The notes below the pieces were generated by a model that saw nothing but the letters and a program-made list of their open reading frames with translations, was not told the DNA's origin and did not search any database. From Planctomycetota bacterium (lineage in GTDB: Bacteria; Planctomycetota; MHYJ01; JACQXL01), in contig JACQXL010000081.1 in assembly GCA_016208805.1 (NCBI GenBank), forward strand, positions 1-5,602: a DNA stretch of 5,602 nt, in the 5' to 3' direction. The position numbers and the translations under genes were made by a program. Below are positions 1 to 5,532 of the stretch, in pieces. Numbering within the stretch: the first letter of the stretch is position 1; every line of letters begins with the position of its first letter.

Positions 1-20
1 GGGACTCCGTTCAGAATGAC
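1..20. repeat. Fragment of a dispersed intergenic repeat
   Basis: The minus-strand reading is GTCATTCTGAACGGAGTCCC. It resembles the widely dispersed GTCATTCTGA-type repeats seen between genes in many environmental bacterial genomes; this is recognition from memory, not a search. The first 11 bases (GGGACTCCGTT) nearly match 1406-1416 (GGGACTCCGCT), inside the odd tail of metK. The rest of the stretch downstream of ahcY (21-57) shows no hairpin with a T-run, so no terminator is called there. Confidence 0.4.
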
Positions 21-57
21 AAAAGGGGCATTTCGCAAGAGTTCGGTAAAATCGGTA

Positions 58-1320
58 TTATGTCCCCTCCGACCAACTGGACAGGTATTTGGCCTGTTCA
101 TCAGTCAGTTTATCTATCTTCATCCCCAGCGAATCCAGTTTAAGCGTGGCAATCCAGTTCTCAATCTCGGTCGGCACCGGATAGACCTTGGACGAAAGCC
201 GCGTCCCGTTCTTGACCGCATATTCGGCCACCAGCGACTGGGTCGCAAAACTCATATCCATCACCGTGGCCGGATGCCCCTCGGCGCAGGCCAGATTAAC
301 CAGCCGCCCCTGACCCAGCACAAAGATACTCTTGCCGTTTTTCAGGATATATTGCTCCACATTCGGCCTGATATCGGTCTTAACCTTTCGGGCCATCTTG
401 GCCAGTTCAACAAGATTGAGTTCCACATTAAAGTGTCCGGAATTGGCAACCACTGCGCCGTTCTTCATCAGTTTGAAATGCTCGCCTCTGATAACGTTGA
501 TATCGCCGGTCAGGGTGCAGAAGATATCACCCTTTTTAGCGGCCTCGTTCATCGGCATCACATCAAAACCGTCCATCACCGCTTCCAGCGCCCGTAACGG
601 ATTAACCTCGGTGACGATAATTCTGGCGCCCAGCCCGCGCGCCCGCATCGCAAACCCGCGTCCGCACCAGCCGTAGCCGCCCACCACGATAACCTTGCCG
701 GCAAACAGGATATTGGTCGCCCGGATAATCCCGTCTACCGTTGATTGTCCCGTGCCGTAACGGTTATCAAAAAGATACTTCACGGTTGCATCGTTCACCG
801 CAAACATCGGGTATAATAATTTATGCGCCTTATCCATCGCCCTCAACCTGATTACGCCGGTGGTGGTCTCTTCCATCCCGGCGATGATATTATGGGCCAG
901 TTTATGGTATTTGGAATGGACCAGATTGACCAAATCAGCGCCGTCATCAATCGTAATATGCGGCTTTGATGCCAGCGTGCTCTCAATATGGTTATAGTAT
1001 AGATTCCTGGAAGCGCCCCTGATGGCAAACACTGAAACGCCGTAATCGGTCACCAGTGTGGCCGCAATGTCATCCTGGGTGGAAAGCGGGTTAGAGGCGC
1101 ACAGAAACACCTCGGCGCCGCCGGCCACAAGAGTGCGCACAAGGTTGGCTGTCTCGGAAGTAACATGCAGGCAGGCCGCAATCAGTTTACCCCTCAACGG
1201 TTTCTCCTTACCGAACCGGGCTCTTATCTTCGCCAGCACCGGCATATGGCTGTCGGCCCAGGCCACCCGCCCGCGCCCGAGTTTGCTCAAACGACTGTCT
1301 TTTACATCATATTTCTTCAT
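58..1320 (-). CDS. ahcY: S-adenosylhomocysteinase (adenosylhomocysteine hydrolase)
   Basis: This cytosolic NAD-dependent enzyme splits S-adenosylhomocysteine reversibly into adenosine and homocysteine, relieving product inhibition of methyltransferases. The 420-residue protein is full length for the short form of the family. Visible motifs are HVTSETANL at 52-60, the NPLSTQDD substrate-domain motif at 77-84, D126 and E150 at the usual acidic active-site positions, and NDATVKYLFDNRYGTGQS at 176-193 with catalytic K181 and D185. The NAD-binding loop GYGWCGRG is at 215-222 with the ribose-binding acid E238, and NSGHFN is at 293-298. The C-terminus ends in LTDEQAKYLSSWSEGT, the ending of archaeal-type and short bacterial forms. 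NRYGTGQS replaces the Cys-containing loop of the animal form, which also fits. The start has a good ribosome site (ACGGAG, about 8 nt before ATG). The gene follows metK by 54 bp on the same strand and is probably co-transcribed with it. No SAH riboswitch is visible in that gap. Confidence 0.97.
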   Translation of the reverse strand: MKKYDVKDSRLSKLGRGRVAWADSHMPVLAKIRARFGKEKPLRGKLIAACLHVTSETANLVRTLVAGGAEVFLCASNPLSTQDDIAATLVTDYGVSVFAIRGASRNLYYNHIESTLASKPHITIDDGADLVNLVHSKYHKLAHNIIAGMEETTTGVIRLRAMDKAHKLLYPMFAVNDATVKYLFDNRYGTGQSTVDGIIRATNILFAGKVIVVGGYGWCGRGFAMRARGLGARIIVTEVNPLRALEAVMDGFDVMPMNEAAKKGDIFCTLTGDINVIRGEHFKLMKNGAVVANSGHFNVELNLVELAKMARKVKTDIRPNVEQYILKNGKSIFVLGQGRLVNLACAEGHPATVMDMSFATQSLVAEYAVKNGTRLSSKVYPVPTEIENWIATLKLDSLGMKIDKLTDEQAKYLSSWSEGT

Positions 1321-1374
1321 TATTTAATCTCCGTTTCTCTATCTGCGTCTATCTGTGTTTATCTGTGGTTCGGT
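1321..1374. repeat. metK-ahcY spacer with a three-unit 10-bp repeat
   Basis: Three head-to-tail 10-bp units lie at 1341-1370: ATCTGCGTCT, ATCTGTGTTT and ATCTGTGGTT. The core ATCTGYG recurs, in both orientations, in the spacer at 4120-4370. It belongs to a style of dispersed repeat common in environmental genomes. The ahcY ribosome binding site (GGAG, complement of about 1329-1332) sits at the ahcY-proximal end of the same spacer. Confidence 0.6.
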
Positions 1375-2196
1375 TTATAAAGCCTTCTTCCCCGCTGATA
1401 AGGGCGGGACTCCGCTGCGGCTCCGCAATTTAGCAACCATATCCGTTTTTTCCCAGGTATAATCCGGCAGTTCGCGCCCGAAATGACCGTAGCGCGCGGT
1501 CTGTTTATATATCGGACGGCGCAGATTGAGCTTCTTAATAATCCCGCCCGGTGTTAAATCAAAGCTAGCGCGGACTAAATCAATAATCCTTGATTCCGGT
1601 ATCCGGGCCGTATGGAATGTCTCCACATCAACCGTGACCGGCTCGGCCACGCCGATGGAATATGCGAACTGCACCTCGCAGCGGTCGGCCAGACCGGCGG
1701 CCACGATATTCTTGGCCACGTAGCGTGCCATATATGCCGCGCTCCGGTCCACCTTGGTCGGGTCCTTGCCCGAGAACGCGCCGCCGCCGTGCGTGCCCAT
1801 ACCACCATAGGTATCAATCACTATCTTGCGACCGGTCACTCCGGCATCGGCATACGGACCGCCCAGGACAAACCGCCCCGTCGGGTTGGTCAGTATCCGC
1901 GTATCCTTGTCCAGCAGATGAGCCGGCACCACCGGTTTGATTATCTTTTCTATAATATCCTGACGGATACGTTTCTGGCTGACATCCGGATTATGCTGCA
2001 TTGACACGATAATGGTATTGGCCCGAATCGGGTGCTCCTTTTCGTAATCCAGCGTAATCTGCGCCTTGCCGTCCGGCCTGAGATACTTCATCACGCCCTT
2101 CTGCCTGAGTTCAGCCGCCTTATTGACAATCTTACGGGCCAGTGTGATGGGCATCGGCATCAATTCTGGCGTCTCGCGGCAGGCATAACCGAACAC
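1375..2196 (-). CDS. metK: MetK C-terminal fragment with repeat-derived tail
   Basis: This frame can be opened only with a GTG at 2194-2196 that is created by the deletion junction, so it is not a genuine start. It holds FGYACRETPELMP at 2-14, GGPYADAGVTGRK at 112-124 (Ala where the family usually has Gly before DAG), DTYGGMGTHGGGAFSGKD at 128-145 with the GGGAFSGKD signature, and YGHFGRELPDYTWEKTD at 236-252. After L257 the normal short MetK end is replaced by a 16-residue tail, RSRSGVPPLSAGKKAL. Its DNA (1378-1425) is GC-rich, has GCGGAG twice on the coding strand, and shares GGGACTCCG with the repeat at the window start. This suggests a repeat inserted at the stop codon and extended the protein. 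Confidence 0.85.
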   Translation of the reverse strand: MFGYACRETPELMPMPITLARKIVNKAAELRQKGVMKYLRPDGKAQITLDYEKEHPIRANTIIVSMQHNPDVSQKRIRQDIIEKIIKPVVPAHLLDKDTRILTNPTGRFVLGGPYADAGVTGRKIVIDTYGGMGTHGGGAFSGKDPTKVDRSAAYMARYVAKNIVAAGLADRCEVQFAYSIGVAEPVTVDVETFHTARIPESRIIDLVRASFDLTPGGIIKKLNLRRPIYKQTARYGHFGRELPDYTWEKTDMVAKLRSRSGVPPLSAGKKAL

Positions 2197-2528
2197 TCGT
2201 CAACGCCCATCGCAATATCGGGCGACTGCTTCTGGATGCACGTTAATACGGCGCAGGTCTCGTAATCAAATCCCATCTTGGCATCGGTGTACCCGATTTC
2301 CTTGATGGTCTGGCGGACGATATCCGGAATCTCAACATAACACTTGGTCGTAATCTCGCCGGCCACGATGGTTAGGCCGGTCTTGACCAGAGTTTCTACG
2401 GCCACCCGGCCGTACGGGTCCTGGGCCATAATCGCGTCAAGGATGCCGTCTGAAATCTGGTCGCAGACCTTGTCCGGATGCCCCATACAAACCGCCTCTG
2501 ATGTAAACTCACGCTCGTATCTGCGCAT
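2160..2528 (-). CDS. metK: MetK N-terminal fragment
   Basis: The reading frame is 122 codons, of which residues 1-111 are MetK. FTSEAVCMGHPDKVCDQISD at 8-27 carries the ATP/Mg-binding GHPDK motif (H17, D19, K20). QSPDIAMGVD at 101-110 follows in normal order. Residues 112-122 (CSVMPAARRQN) are the out-of-frame reading of the next part of the gene before a TGA. The start is fixed by the strong ribosome site and by the family's usual N-terminus of a few residues before the SEAV-GHPDK block. On its own the fragment lacks the central and C-terminal domains and should be inactive. Confidence 0.85.
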   Translation of the reverse strand: MRRYEREFTSEAVCMGHPDKVCDQISDGILDAIMAQDPYGRVAVETLVKTGLTIVAGEITTKCYVEIPDIVRQTIKEIGYTDAKMGFDYETCAVLTCIQKQSPDIAMGVDECSVMPAARRQN

Positions 2529-2543
2529 AATTTTACTCCTTTT
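2529..2543 (-). promoter_or_regulatory. Ribosome binding site of metK
   Basis: The coding-strand leader reads AAAAGGAGTAAAATT before ATG, a strong Shine-Dalgarno with 8-nt spacing. It fixes the metK start. waaA and the triple-HTH gene have no comparable purine-rich site. Confidence 0.75.
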
Positions 2544-2547
2544 CTTA

Positions 2548-2599
2548 AGTAAACGGATTGAACACCCCGATGGCCATCGGGGCGCTTAATCAGTTTACT
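2548..2599. repeat. Hairpin element between metK and waaA
   Basis: The outer arms AGTAAAC (2548-2554) and GTTTACT (2593-2599) are perfectly complementary. GATT and AATC pair next after one mismatch, and the core CCCCGATGG/CCATCGGGG is a perfect 18-nt palindrome. No T-run follows on either strand, so this is not a standard Rho-independent terminator, although it lies between the waaA stop and the metK start. The outer arms are single copies of the 9-bp unit found at the edges of the other spacers. Confidence 0.7.
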
Positions 2600-2618
2600 G
2601 AAAGATGATTTTTTATAT

Positions 2619-3914
2619 TTATATCCGTTTACTGTCAAGGATTTGTCCAACAAATTCTATATTCCGGGCAGTCGCCCCCTGTTGATTGGCGATGGTCTTG
2701 CGCGCCTGCGCCCCCATCTCAACCCGTAACCCCTGGTTACTGATAACCTCCTTAAGCAATTGGTATAATTCGGCTGGATTGTTTATAATCTTTAACGCGC
2801 CGGCAGACTGCAACGCCTTGGCCGGCTCGGCGAAGTTATACAAGGACGGCCCGGTGATAATCGGCCTGCCCAGCGCGGCCGGCTCCAGGATGCTCTGCCC
2901 GCCCCGCTGGACCAGCGTACCGCCCACAAAGACGATATCACCCGCGGCGTAGACCTTGGCCAGTTCGCCCATGGTATCCAACAGTAAAATGCGGATTGCG
3001 GATTGCGGATTTCGGAGTGAATCATCGGATGTCAATCTGCTATGGCGTAACGATTCTAATCCTTTTGTCTTAATCAATGTCTCGACATCATTGAACCTGA
3101 ACGGATGCCGGGGCGCTAATATCAGCCGTAGATTGCTAAACTCGCCCTTGAGTTTAATATAGGCATCGAGCAACGACTCTTCTTCCGGGCTATGCGTGCT
3201 TCCACCGATAATTACCAACTCCTGCTCTTTAATACCAAATAGATTACGGTAATGGCTCCCCACCTTGTCCTCGTCTGCCAACCCCAGCGAATCGTATTTC
3301 ATATTGCCGGTATTCTGAATCCGCTCCGGCGCAACACCCAATGCCTCAAACCGGCGGCGATAGTCATCGTTCTGGACGCACAGCAACTTTATCTTATTCA
3401 ACACCGGCTTGAACAACCAGCGCAGGAGATTATATCTGGCACGGGTATGGTCGGTGATTCGGCCATTGAGCAGGACGGACGGGGTATTCTTGCGGTCACA
3501 AGCCAGGATGAAATTAGGCCAGAGTTCCTGTTCCATCAGGATGACTAATTTGGGGTTAACCCGTTTAAGCACCCGGCTGCAGATACAGGACAAATCCAGC
3601 GGGAAGAAGAATGAAAAGATATCGGGGTATCGCTTCTTGACCAGCGCCTGGGCCGATGTGGTCAGGGTAGAAATGACTAACCGATAACCCGGAAATTGCG
3701 ATTGCAGTTGTGGAATGAGTTTCTCACAGGCATTAATCTCACCCACCGACGCCCCGTGCAACCAAACCGTAGCCACAGATTCCACAGATTTAATAAAACC
3801 GAATCTTTCTATTAAACCCTTGCGGTGGTAAGCCGAGGTGACGAACTTAAACAGGTAATACGGCAGGACGATAATCATCGCCAGCAGGTAAACAACATCC
3901 AGTATTATGCGCAT
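2619..3914 (-). CDS. waaA: 3-deoxy-D-manno-octulosonic acid (Kdo) transferase
   Basis: This GT-B glycosyltransferase of the inner membrane's cytoplasmic face transfers Kdo from CMP-Kdo to the lipid A precursor, starting the LPS core. The 431 residues match the family length of about 420-430. Residues 3-24 form the N-terminal membrane anchor. HGASVGE at 53-59 contains the catalytic Glu (E59). FPLD is at 104-107, EQELWPN at 128-134, TGNMKYD at 202-208 and APRHP at 267-271. DTMGEL at 313-318 and GGTLVQRGGQ at 331-340, followed by E344, form the sugar-nucleotide site. Between APRHP and DTMGEL, residues 302-308 (NPQSAIR) are encoded by a 7-bp repeat. How many Kdo units it adds cannot be read from sequence. 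The ATG precedes the anchor directly, but no Shine-Dalgarno is visible. The stop codon is at the edge of a 9-bp repeat unit, which supplies the terminal SKRI. It is co-directional with metK across a 90-bp spacer. Confidence 0.96.
   Translation of the reverse strand: MRIILDVVYLLAMIIVLPYYLFKFVTSAYHRKGLIERFGFIKSVESVATVWLHGASVGEINACEKLIPQLQSQFPGYRLVISTLTTSAQALVKKRYPDIFSFFFPLDLSCICSRVLKRVNPKLVILMEQELWPNFILACDRKNTPSVLLNGRITDHTRARYNLLRWLFKPVLNKIKLLCVQNDDYRRRFEALGVAPERIQNTGNMKYDSLGLADEDKVGSHYRNLFGIKEQELVIIGGSTHSPEEESLLDAYIKLKGEFSNLRLILAPRHPFRFNDVETLIKTKGLESLRHSRLTSDDSLRNPQSAIRILLLDTMGELAKVYAAGDIVFVGGTLVQRGGQSILEPAALGRPIITGPSLYNFAEPAKALQSAGALKIINNPAELYQLLKEVISNQGLRVEMGAQARKTIANQQGATARNIEFVGQILDSKRI
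2991..3011. repeat. Three tandem 7-bp repeats inside waaA
   Basis: GCGGATT occurs three times without mismatch. On the coding strand the 21 bases read as the seven codons NPQSAIR (waaA residues 302-308). The unit is not a multiple of three, but three copies are, so the frame is kept. It falls in the variable linker before DTMGEL. It resembles dispersed repeats that yield NPQSAIR-like peptides in some environmental genomes (from memory). Confidence 0.85.
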
Positions 3915-3925
3915 AGTTTAAGCCA

Positions 3926-4052
3926 GTAAACAGATTAAGCTGATTAATCGGATAAATCCGTAGTCTGGCAGTTCCGCTTTAGCGGAATACTGCCAACTAT
4001 AGTCGGCTGCAACTTCACAGGCAGCCGAACTATTAAATCCGTATACTAATCT
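3926..4052 (+). repeat. Compound hairpin repeat, copy 1
   Basis: The element begins with three 9-bp units (TAAACAGAT, TAAGCTGAT, TAATCGGAT; 3927-3953). A hairpin with arms GGCAGTTCCGC and GCGGAATACTGCC follows (3967-3994, with a 2-nt bulge). A second hairpin has AGTCGGCTGC against GCAGCCG-A-ACT (4001-4031). It is the partner, in opposite orientation, of the element at 5345-5522: both share the core TATAGTCGGCTGC and the same order of parts. It ends 11 nt before the waaA start codon. No T-run follows the hairpins on the minus strand. Confidence 0.75.
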
Positions 4053-4116
4053 TTTAATTATCATTATCCGACTGGCCCGGCAAGGAAAACCGCAACTCCC
4101 CACAAAGACAGAAATA
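4053..4116. other. Unassigned stretch upstream of waaA
   Basis: This is the only part of the waaA-HTH spacer with no obvious repeat. A short minus-strand reading frame crosses it and copy 1 but has no protein-like features. It could hold the waaA promoter: TTGCCG is followed 17 nt later by TAATTA on the minus strand, but this is a weak match and is not called. Confidence 0.3.
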
Positions 4117-4370
4117 GGACGCAGATTTTCGCTGATGGTCGCAGATAATCTACTACAGGGTGTCCCAAAAGTGTCATTGCGAGCGTAAGCGAAGCAATCC
4201 CATTAGGCGGGGTTTTCTAACCCCGCCACCCGTACGGGCGGGACAAGAATGTCCCGCCTATCGGTTTTGCCCCGATGTACATCGGGACTTTTTGGACAGC
4301 CTGACTAAATCTGCGTAGTCCCACTGGGGCTCTGCGTTCACCCACAGGGTGCCCAGTGGGCATCTGCGTC
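4117..4370. repeat. ATCTGCGT-type repeat region split by a small insertion
   Basis: GGACGCAGATTT (4117-4128) is the inverse of AAATCTGCGT-AGT-CC (4307-4321), so the two were arms of one palindrome before the 148-bp element between them was inserted. To the right is a further hairpin, CCCACTGGG (4320-4328) with CCCAGTGGG (4352-4360), with TCTGCGT in its loop and again after it (4363-4369). The ATCTGYG core is shared with the 10-bp repeats between metK and ahcY. No coding potential is seen. Confidence 0.55.
4156..4303. mobile_element. MITE-like element, 148 bp, with terminal inverted repeats
   Basis: The left end CAGGGTGTCCCAAAAGT and the right end ACTTTTTGGACAGCCTG are imperfect inverted repeats over about 20 bp. 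ACTA flanks both ends (4152-4155 and 4304-4307) as a 4-bp target duplication. Inside are a dispersed repeat beginning GTCATTGCGAGCGTAAGCG (4173-4201), two 9-bp-stem hairpins (GGCGGGGTT/AACCCCGCC at 4206-4227; GGCGGGACA/TGTCCCGCC at 4237-4258) and the palindrome CCCGATGT/ACATCGGG (4271-4286). There is no reading frame for a transposase, so any movement would need an enzyme supplied from elsewhere. Confidence 0.6.
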
Positions 4371-4403
4371 CCGTTTCCCGCCTGAGGTGAGTCTGGGAAT
4401 TCA

Positions 4404-4432
4404 ATCCGCCCAATCGGCTCAATCCGCTTACT
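4404..4432 (+). repeat. Three-unit 9-bp repeat at the 3' end of the HTH gene
   Basis: The units are ATCCGCCCA, ATCGGCTCA and ATCCGCTTA, followed by CT. It ends 4 nt before the stop codon of the HTH gene. It has the same unit length, number and end as the arrays at 5494-5520 and, inverted, at 3927-3953. Confidence 0.75.
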
Positions 4433-4436
4433 ATTT

Positions 4437-5336
4437 CTATACTTGCAGATGTCTCAGTTGTTTATCGGGCACACGAAAGCCAGACCAGTGGACATATTCC
4501 GCGGTGGGCAGGTCTTCGTATTGTTTGTGCGTCAGCGCCAGGATGAATCCGCCTTTTATACTCACCTTGCGGTAATGCAGTTCGGCAAAGAACTTGTCAT
4601 TAGGCATATCGGCGTGGATGCCCGCCTGACCACCAAGCCATTCGGGCAGGCTCCTGAGCGTTTTGAAATCGTGGTAATCCTGTTTGCTTCCGACGAAGCC
4701 GTCATAGGCGCTGTCTTTCACGTAATAGGTGTCTTTGTTCTTGTAATATTTATCCAGCGCCCGGCTGTAGAAAAAAATGCCCCGGACGCCGGTGGTGCCG
4801 TAGGAATACTTCCGGTCCAGCATATAACGGCTGACCTCGGTCCTGATAAAACGCCAGACACCGGCCACCTTGGTAGCCGGCAGTTTGCCTTCATTGACCA
4901 GCCGGTAAATAGTCCGGCGATTCACGCCCAGCGATTGGGCCGCCTGGCTCAAACTCATTACGCCGCCCTCGAAGTGCATCCCGAGCGTATGTCCGGGTAC
5001 ATCGCGGCTACGGGTCAGGAATTGCCGGACCTCTGACTGAATAAACCGCCACCGCCCGCCTGATTTCACGGCCGGTAACTTACCGGCCTCAATCAACCGG
5101 TAGATGGTGAACCGGCTCAGGCCCAGATAGGCGCAGACCGCATTCAGGGACATCAGGTCCGGTCGGGCGACATATTTAGCAGGTGTTTTATAGGTGAGCA
5201 GTTTATCAACGTCCTGATGTTCAAACCGCCACTGTCCGGAGATACGCTTGGCCGACAGTTTACCGGACTGGAGCAATCTGTAAACCGTGCGCCTGGAAAC
5301 GTTAAGACGCTCACAGACATCCTTTACAGTCAGCAT
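4437..5336 (-). CDS. Protein with three tandem excisionase-type HTH domains and an unknown C-terminal domain
   Basis: The 299-residue protein starts directly in a DNA-binding domain of the MerR-like/excisionase HTH_17 kind. Three copies follow one another: residues 1-49, 62-109 and 127-174. Each has an S/N-R-x-T-[IV]-Y-R-L recognition helix (from S14, S74, N139), a G-K-L turn (25-27, 85-87, 150-152) and a W-R-F wing (36-38, 96-98, 161-163). The spacing is 60 then 65 residues. Residues 176-299 form a C-terminal part rich in Tyr, Phe and Trp that I do not recognise; it has no membrane segment, zinc site or recombinase motif. Single HTH_17 domains are common in excisionases and small regulators, and three in one chain is unusual. 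The likely role is a DNA-binding regulator or architectural protein; target and partner are unknown. The start is the only ATG that keeps domain 1 whole, though no Shine-Dalgarno is visible. It is flanked by inverted repeat elements and lies 522 bp upstream of waaA. Confidence 0.9.
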   Translation of the reverse strand: MLTVKDVCERLNVSRRTVYRLLQSGKLSAKRISGQWRFEHQDVDKLLTYKTPAKYVARPDLMSLNAVCAYLGLSRFTIYRLIEAGKLPAVKSGGRWRFIQSEVRQFLTRSRDVPGHTLGMHFEGGVMSLSQAAQSLGVNRRTIYRLVNEGKLPATKVAGVWRFIRTEVSRYMLDRKYSYGTTGVRGIFFYSRALDKYYKNKDTYYVKDSAYDGFVGSKQDYHDFKTLRSLPEWLGGQAGIHADMPNDKFFAELHYRKVSIKGGFILALTHKQYEDLPTAEYVHWSGFRVPDKQLRHLQV

Positions 5337-5344
5337 AAAAATAT

Positions 5345-5522
5345 GTAAGCGGATTTAGCTGATTAAATAGTGCGGCTGTTGAGGCTTGCCGATTATGGTC
5401 CATCCTAAAGGACCAATCGGCTGTACCACCTTTAGGGCAGCCGACTATACCCGGCAGTAATTCGCTACCGCTCAAACTGCCGGAGTACTGATTATCCGCT
5501 TTATCCGCTCAATCTGCTTACT
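5345..5522 (-). repeat. Compound hairpin repeat, copy 2 (inverted relative to copy 1)
   Basis: Read on the minus strand it matches copy 1 in order: 9-bp units (5494-5520), a hairpin with ACTGCCG/CGGCAGT arms (5452-5482), the shared core TATAGTCGGCTGC (5437-5449), a CGGCTG/CAGCCG stem (5438-5443 with 5373-5378), and two further 9-bp units (TAAGCGGAT, TTAGCTGAT; 5346-5363). Inside the last stem it has an extra hairpin missing from copy 1 (GCCGAT...GGTCC with GGACC...ATCGGC, 5388-5421). CCTAAAGG (5404-5411) can alternatively pair with CCTTTAGG (5429-5436), which excludes that hairpin. The element fills the leader of the triple-HTH gene, ending 8 nt before its ATG, and ends 10 nt before the ATG of the plus-strand gene. 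Confidence 0.7.
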
Positions 5523-5532
5523 AATACCAAAT

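Larger units (their letters stand above)
1375..2528 (-). pseudogene. metK: S-adenosylmethionine synthase, frameshifted by an internal deletion
   Basis: The intact enzyme makes SAM from methionine and ATP. Here it is split over two frames: the first 111 codons read from 2528, and the rest reads in another frame from 2193. At the junction, GVDE (ending 2196) is followed directly by FGYACRETPELMP. Family members carry roughly 12-25 residues between these points, including the GAGDQG signature (PROSITE signature 1; around Asp118 in E. coli), which is absent. The net loss must be 3n-2 bases, so it also shifts the frame. The two conserved parts sum to about 383 residues, so the ancestral protein was about 395-405, normal for MetK. 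The other signature, GGGAFSGKD, is intact. The start is well supported by AAAAGGAG 8 nt before ATG. Because both sides are so well conserved, a base-calling or assembly error is as likely as a real lesion. An organism with ahcY would be expected to need a working metK. Confidence 0.93.

Noticed and set aside
16..597. 193-codon plus-strand frame antisense to ahcY
   Set aside because: The minus strand encodes a complete, motif-rich AHCY here; the plus-strand frame is a by-product of its codon composition.
2194..2198. Programmed ribosomal frameshift in metK
   Set aside because: There is no slippery heptamer at the junction, and shifting frame would still leave out the GAGDQG segment, so shifting alone cannot restore the protein.
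2548..2599. Rho-independent terminator after waaA
   Set aside because: The hairpin is strong, but no T-run follows its 3' arm on either strand.
2529..2618. SAM riboswitch upstream of metK
   Set aside because: The spacer is only 90 bp and is taken up by the palindromic repeat; no multi-helix SAM aptamer pattern is visible.
3918..4103. 61-codon minus-strand reading frame upstream of waaA
   Set aside because: It consists mostly of the hairpin repeat and 9-bp units, has no ribosome site, and its peptide has no family resemblance.
4443..5036. 197-codon plus-strand frame antisense to the HTH gene
   Set aside because: It starts at a TTG and mirrors the well-conserved triple-HTH gene; its peptide shows no domain.
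3926..5522. CRISPR array or integron-like cassette
   Set aside because: The repeats are short and palindromic, without regular spacers of constant length, and no cas or integrase gene is present.
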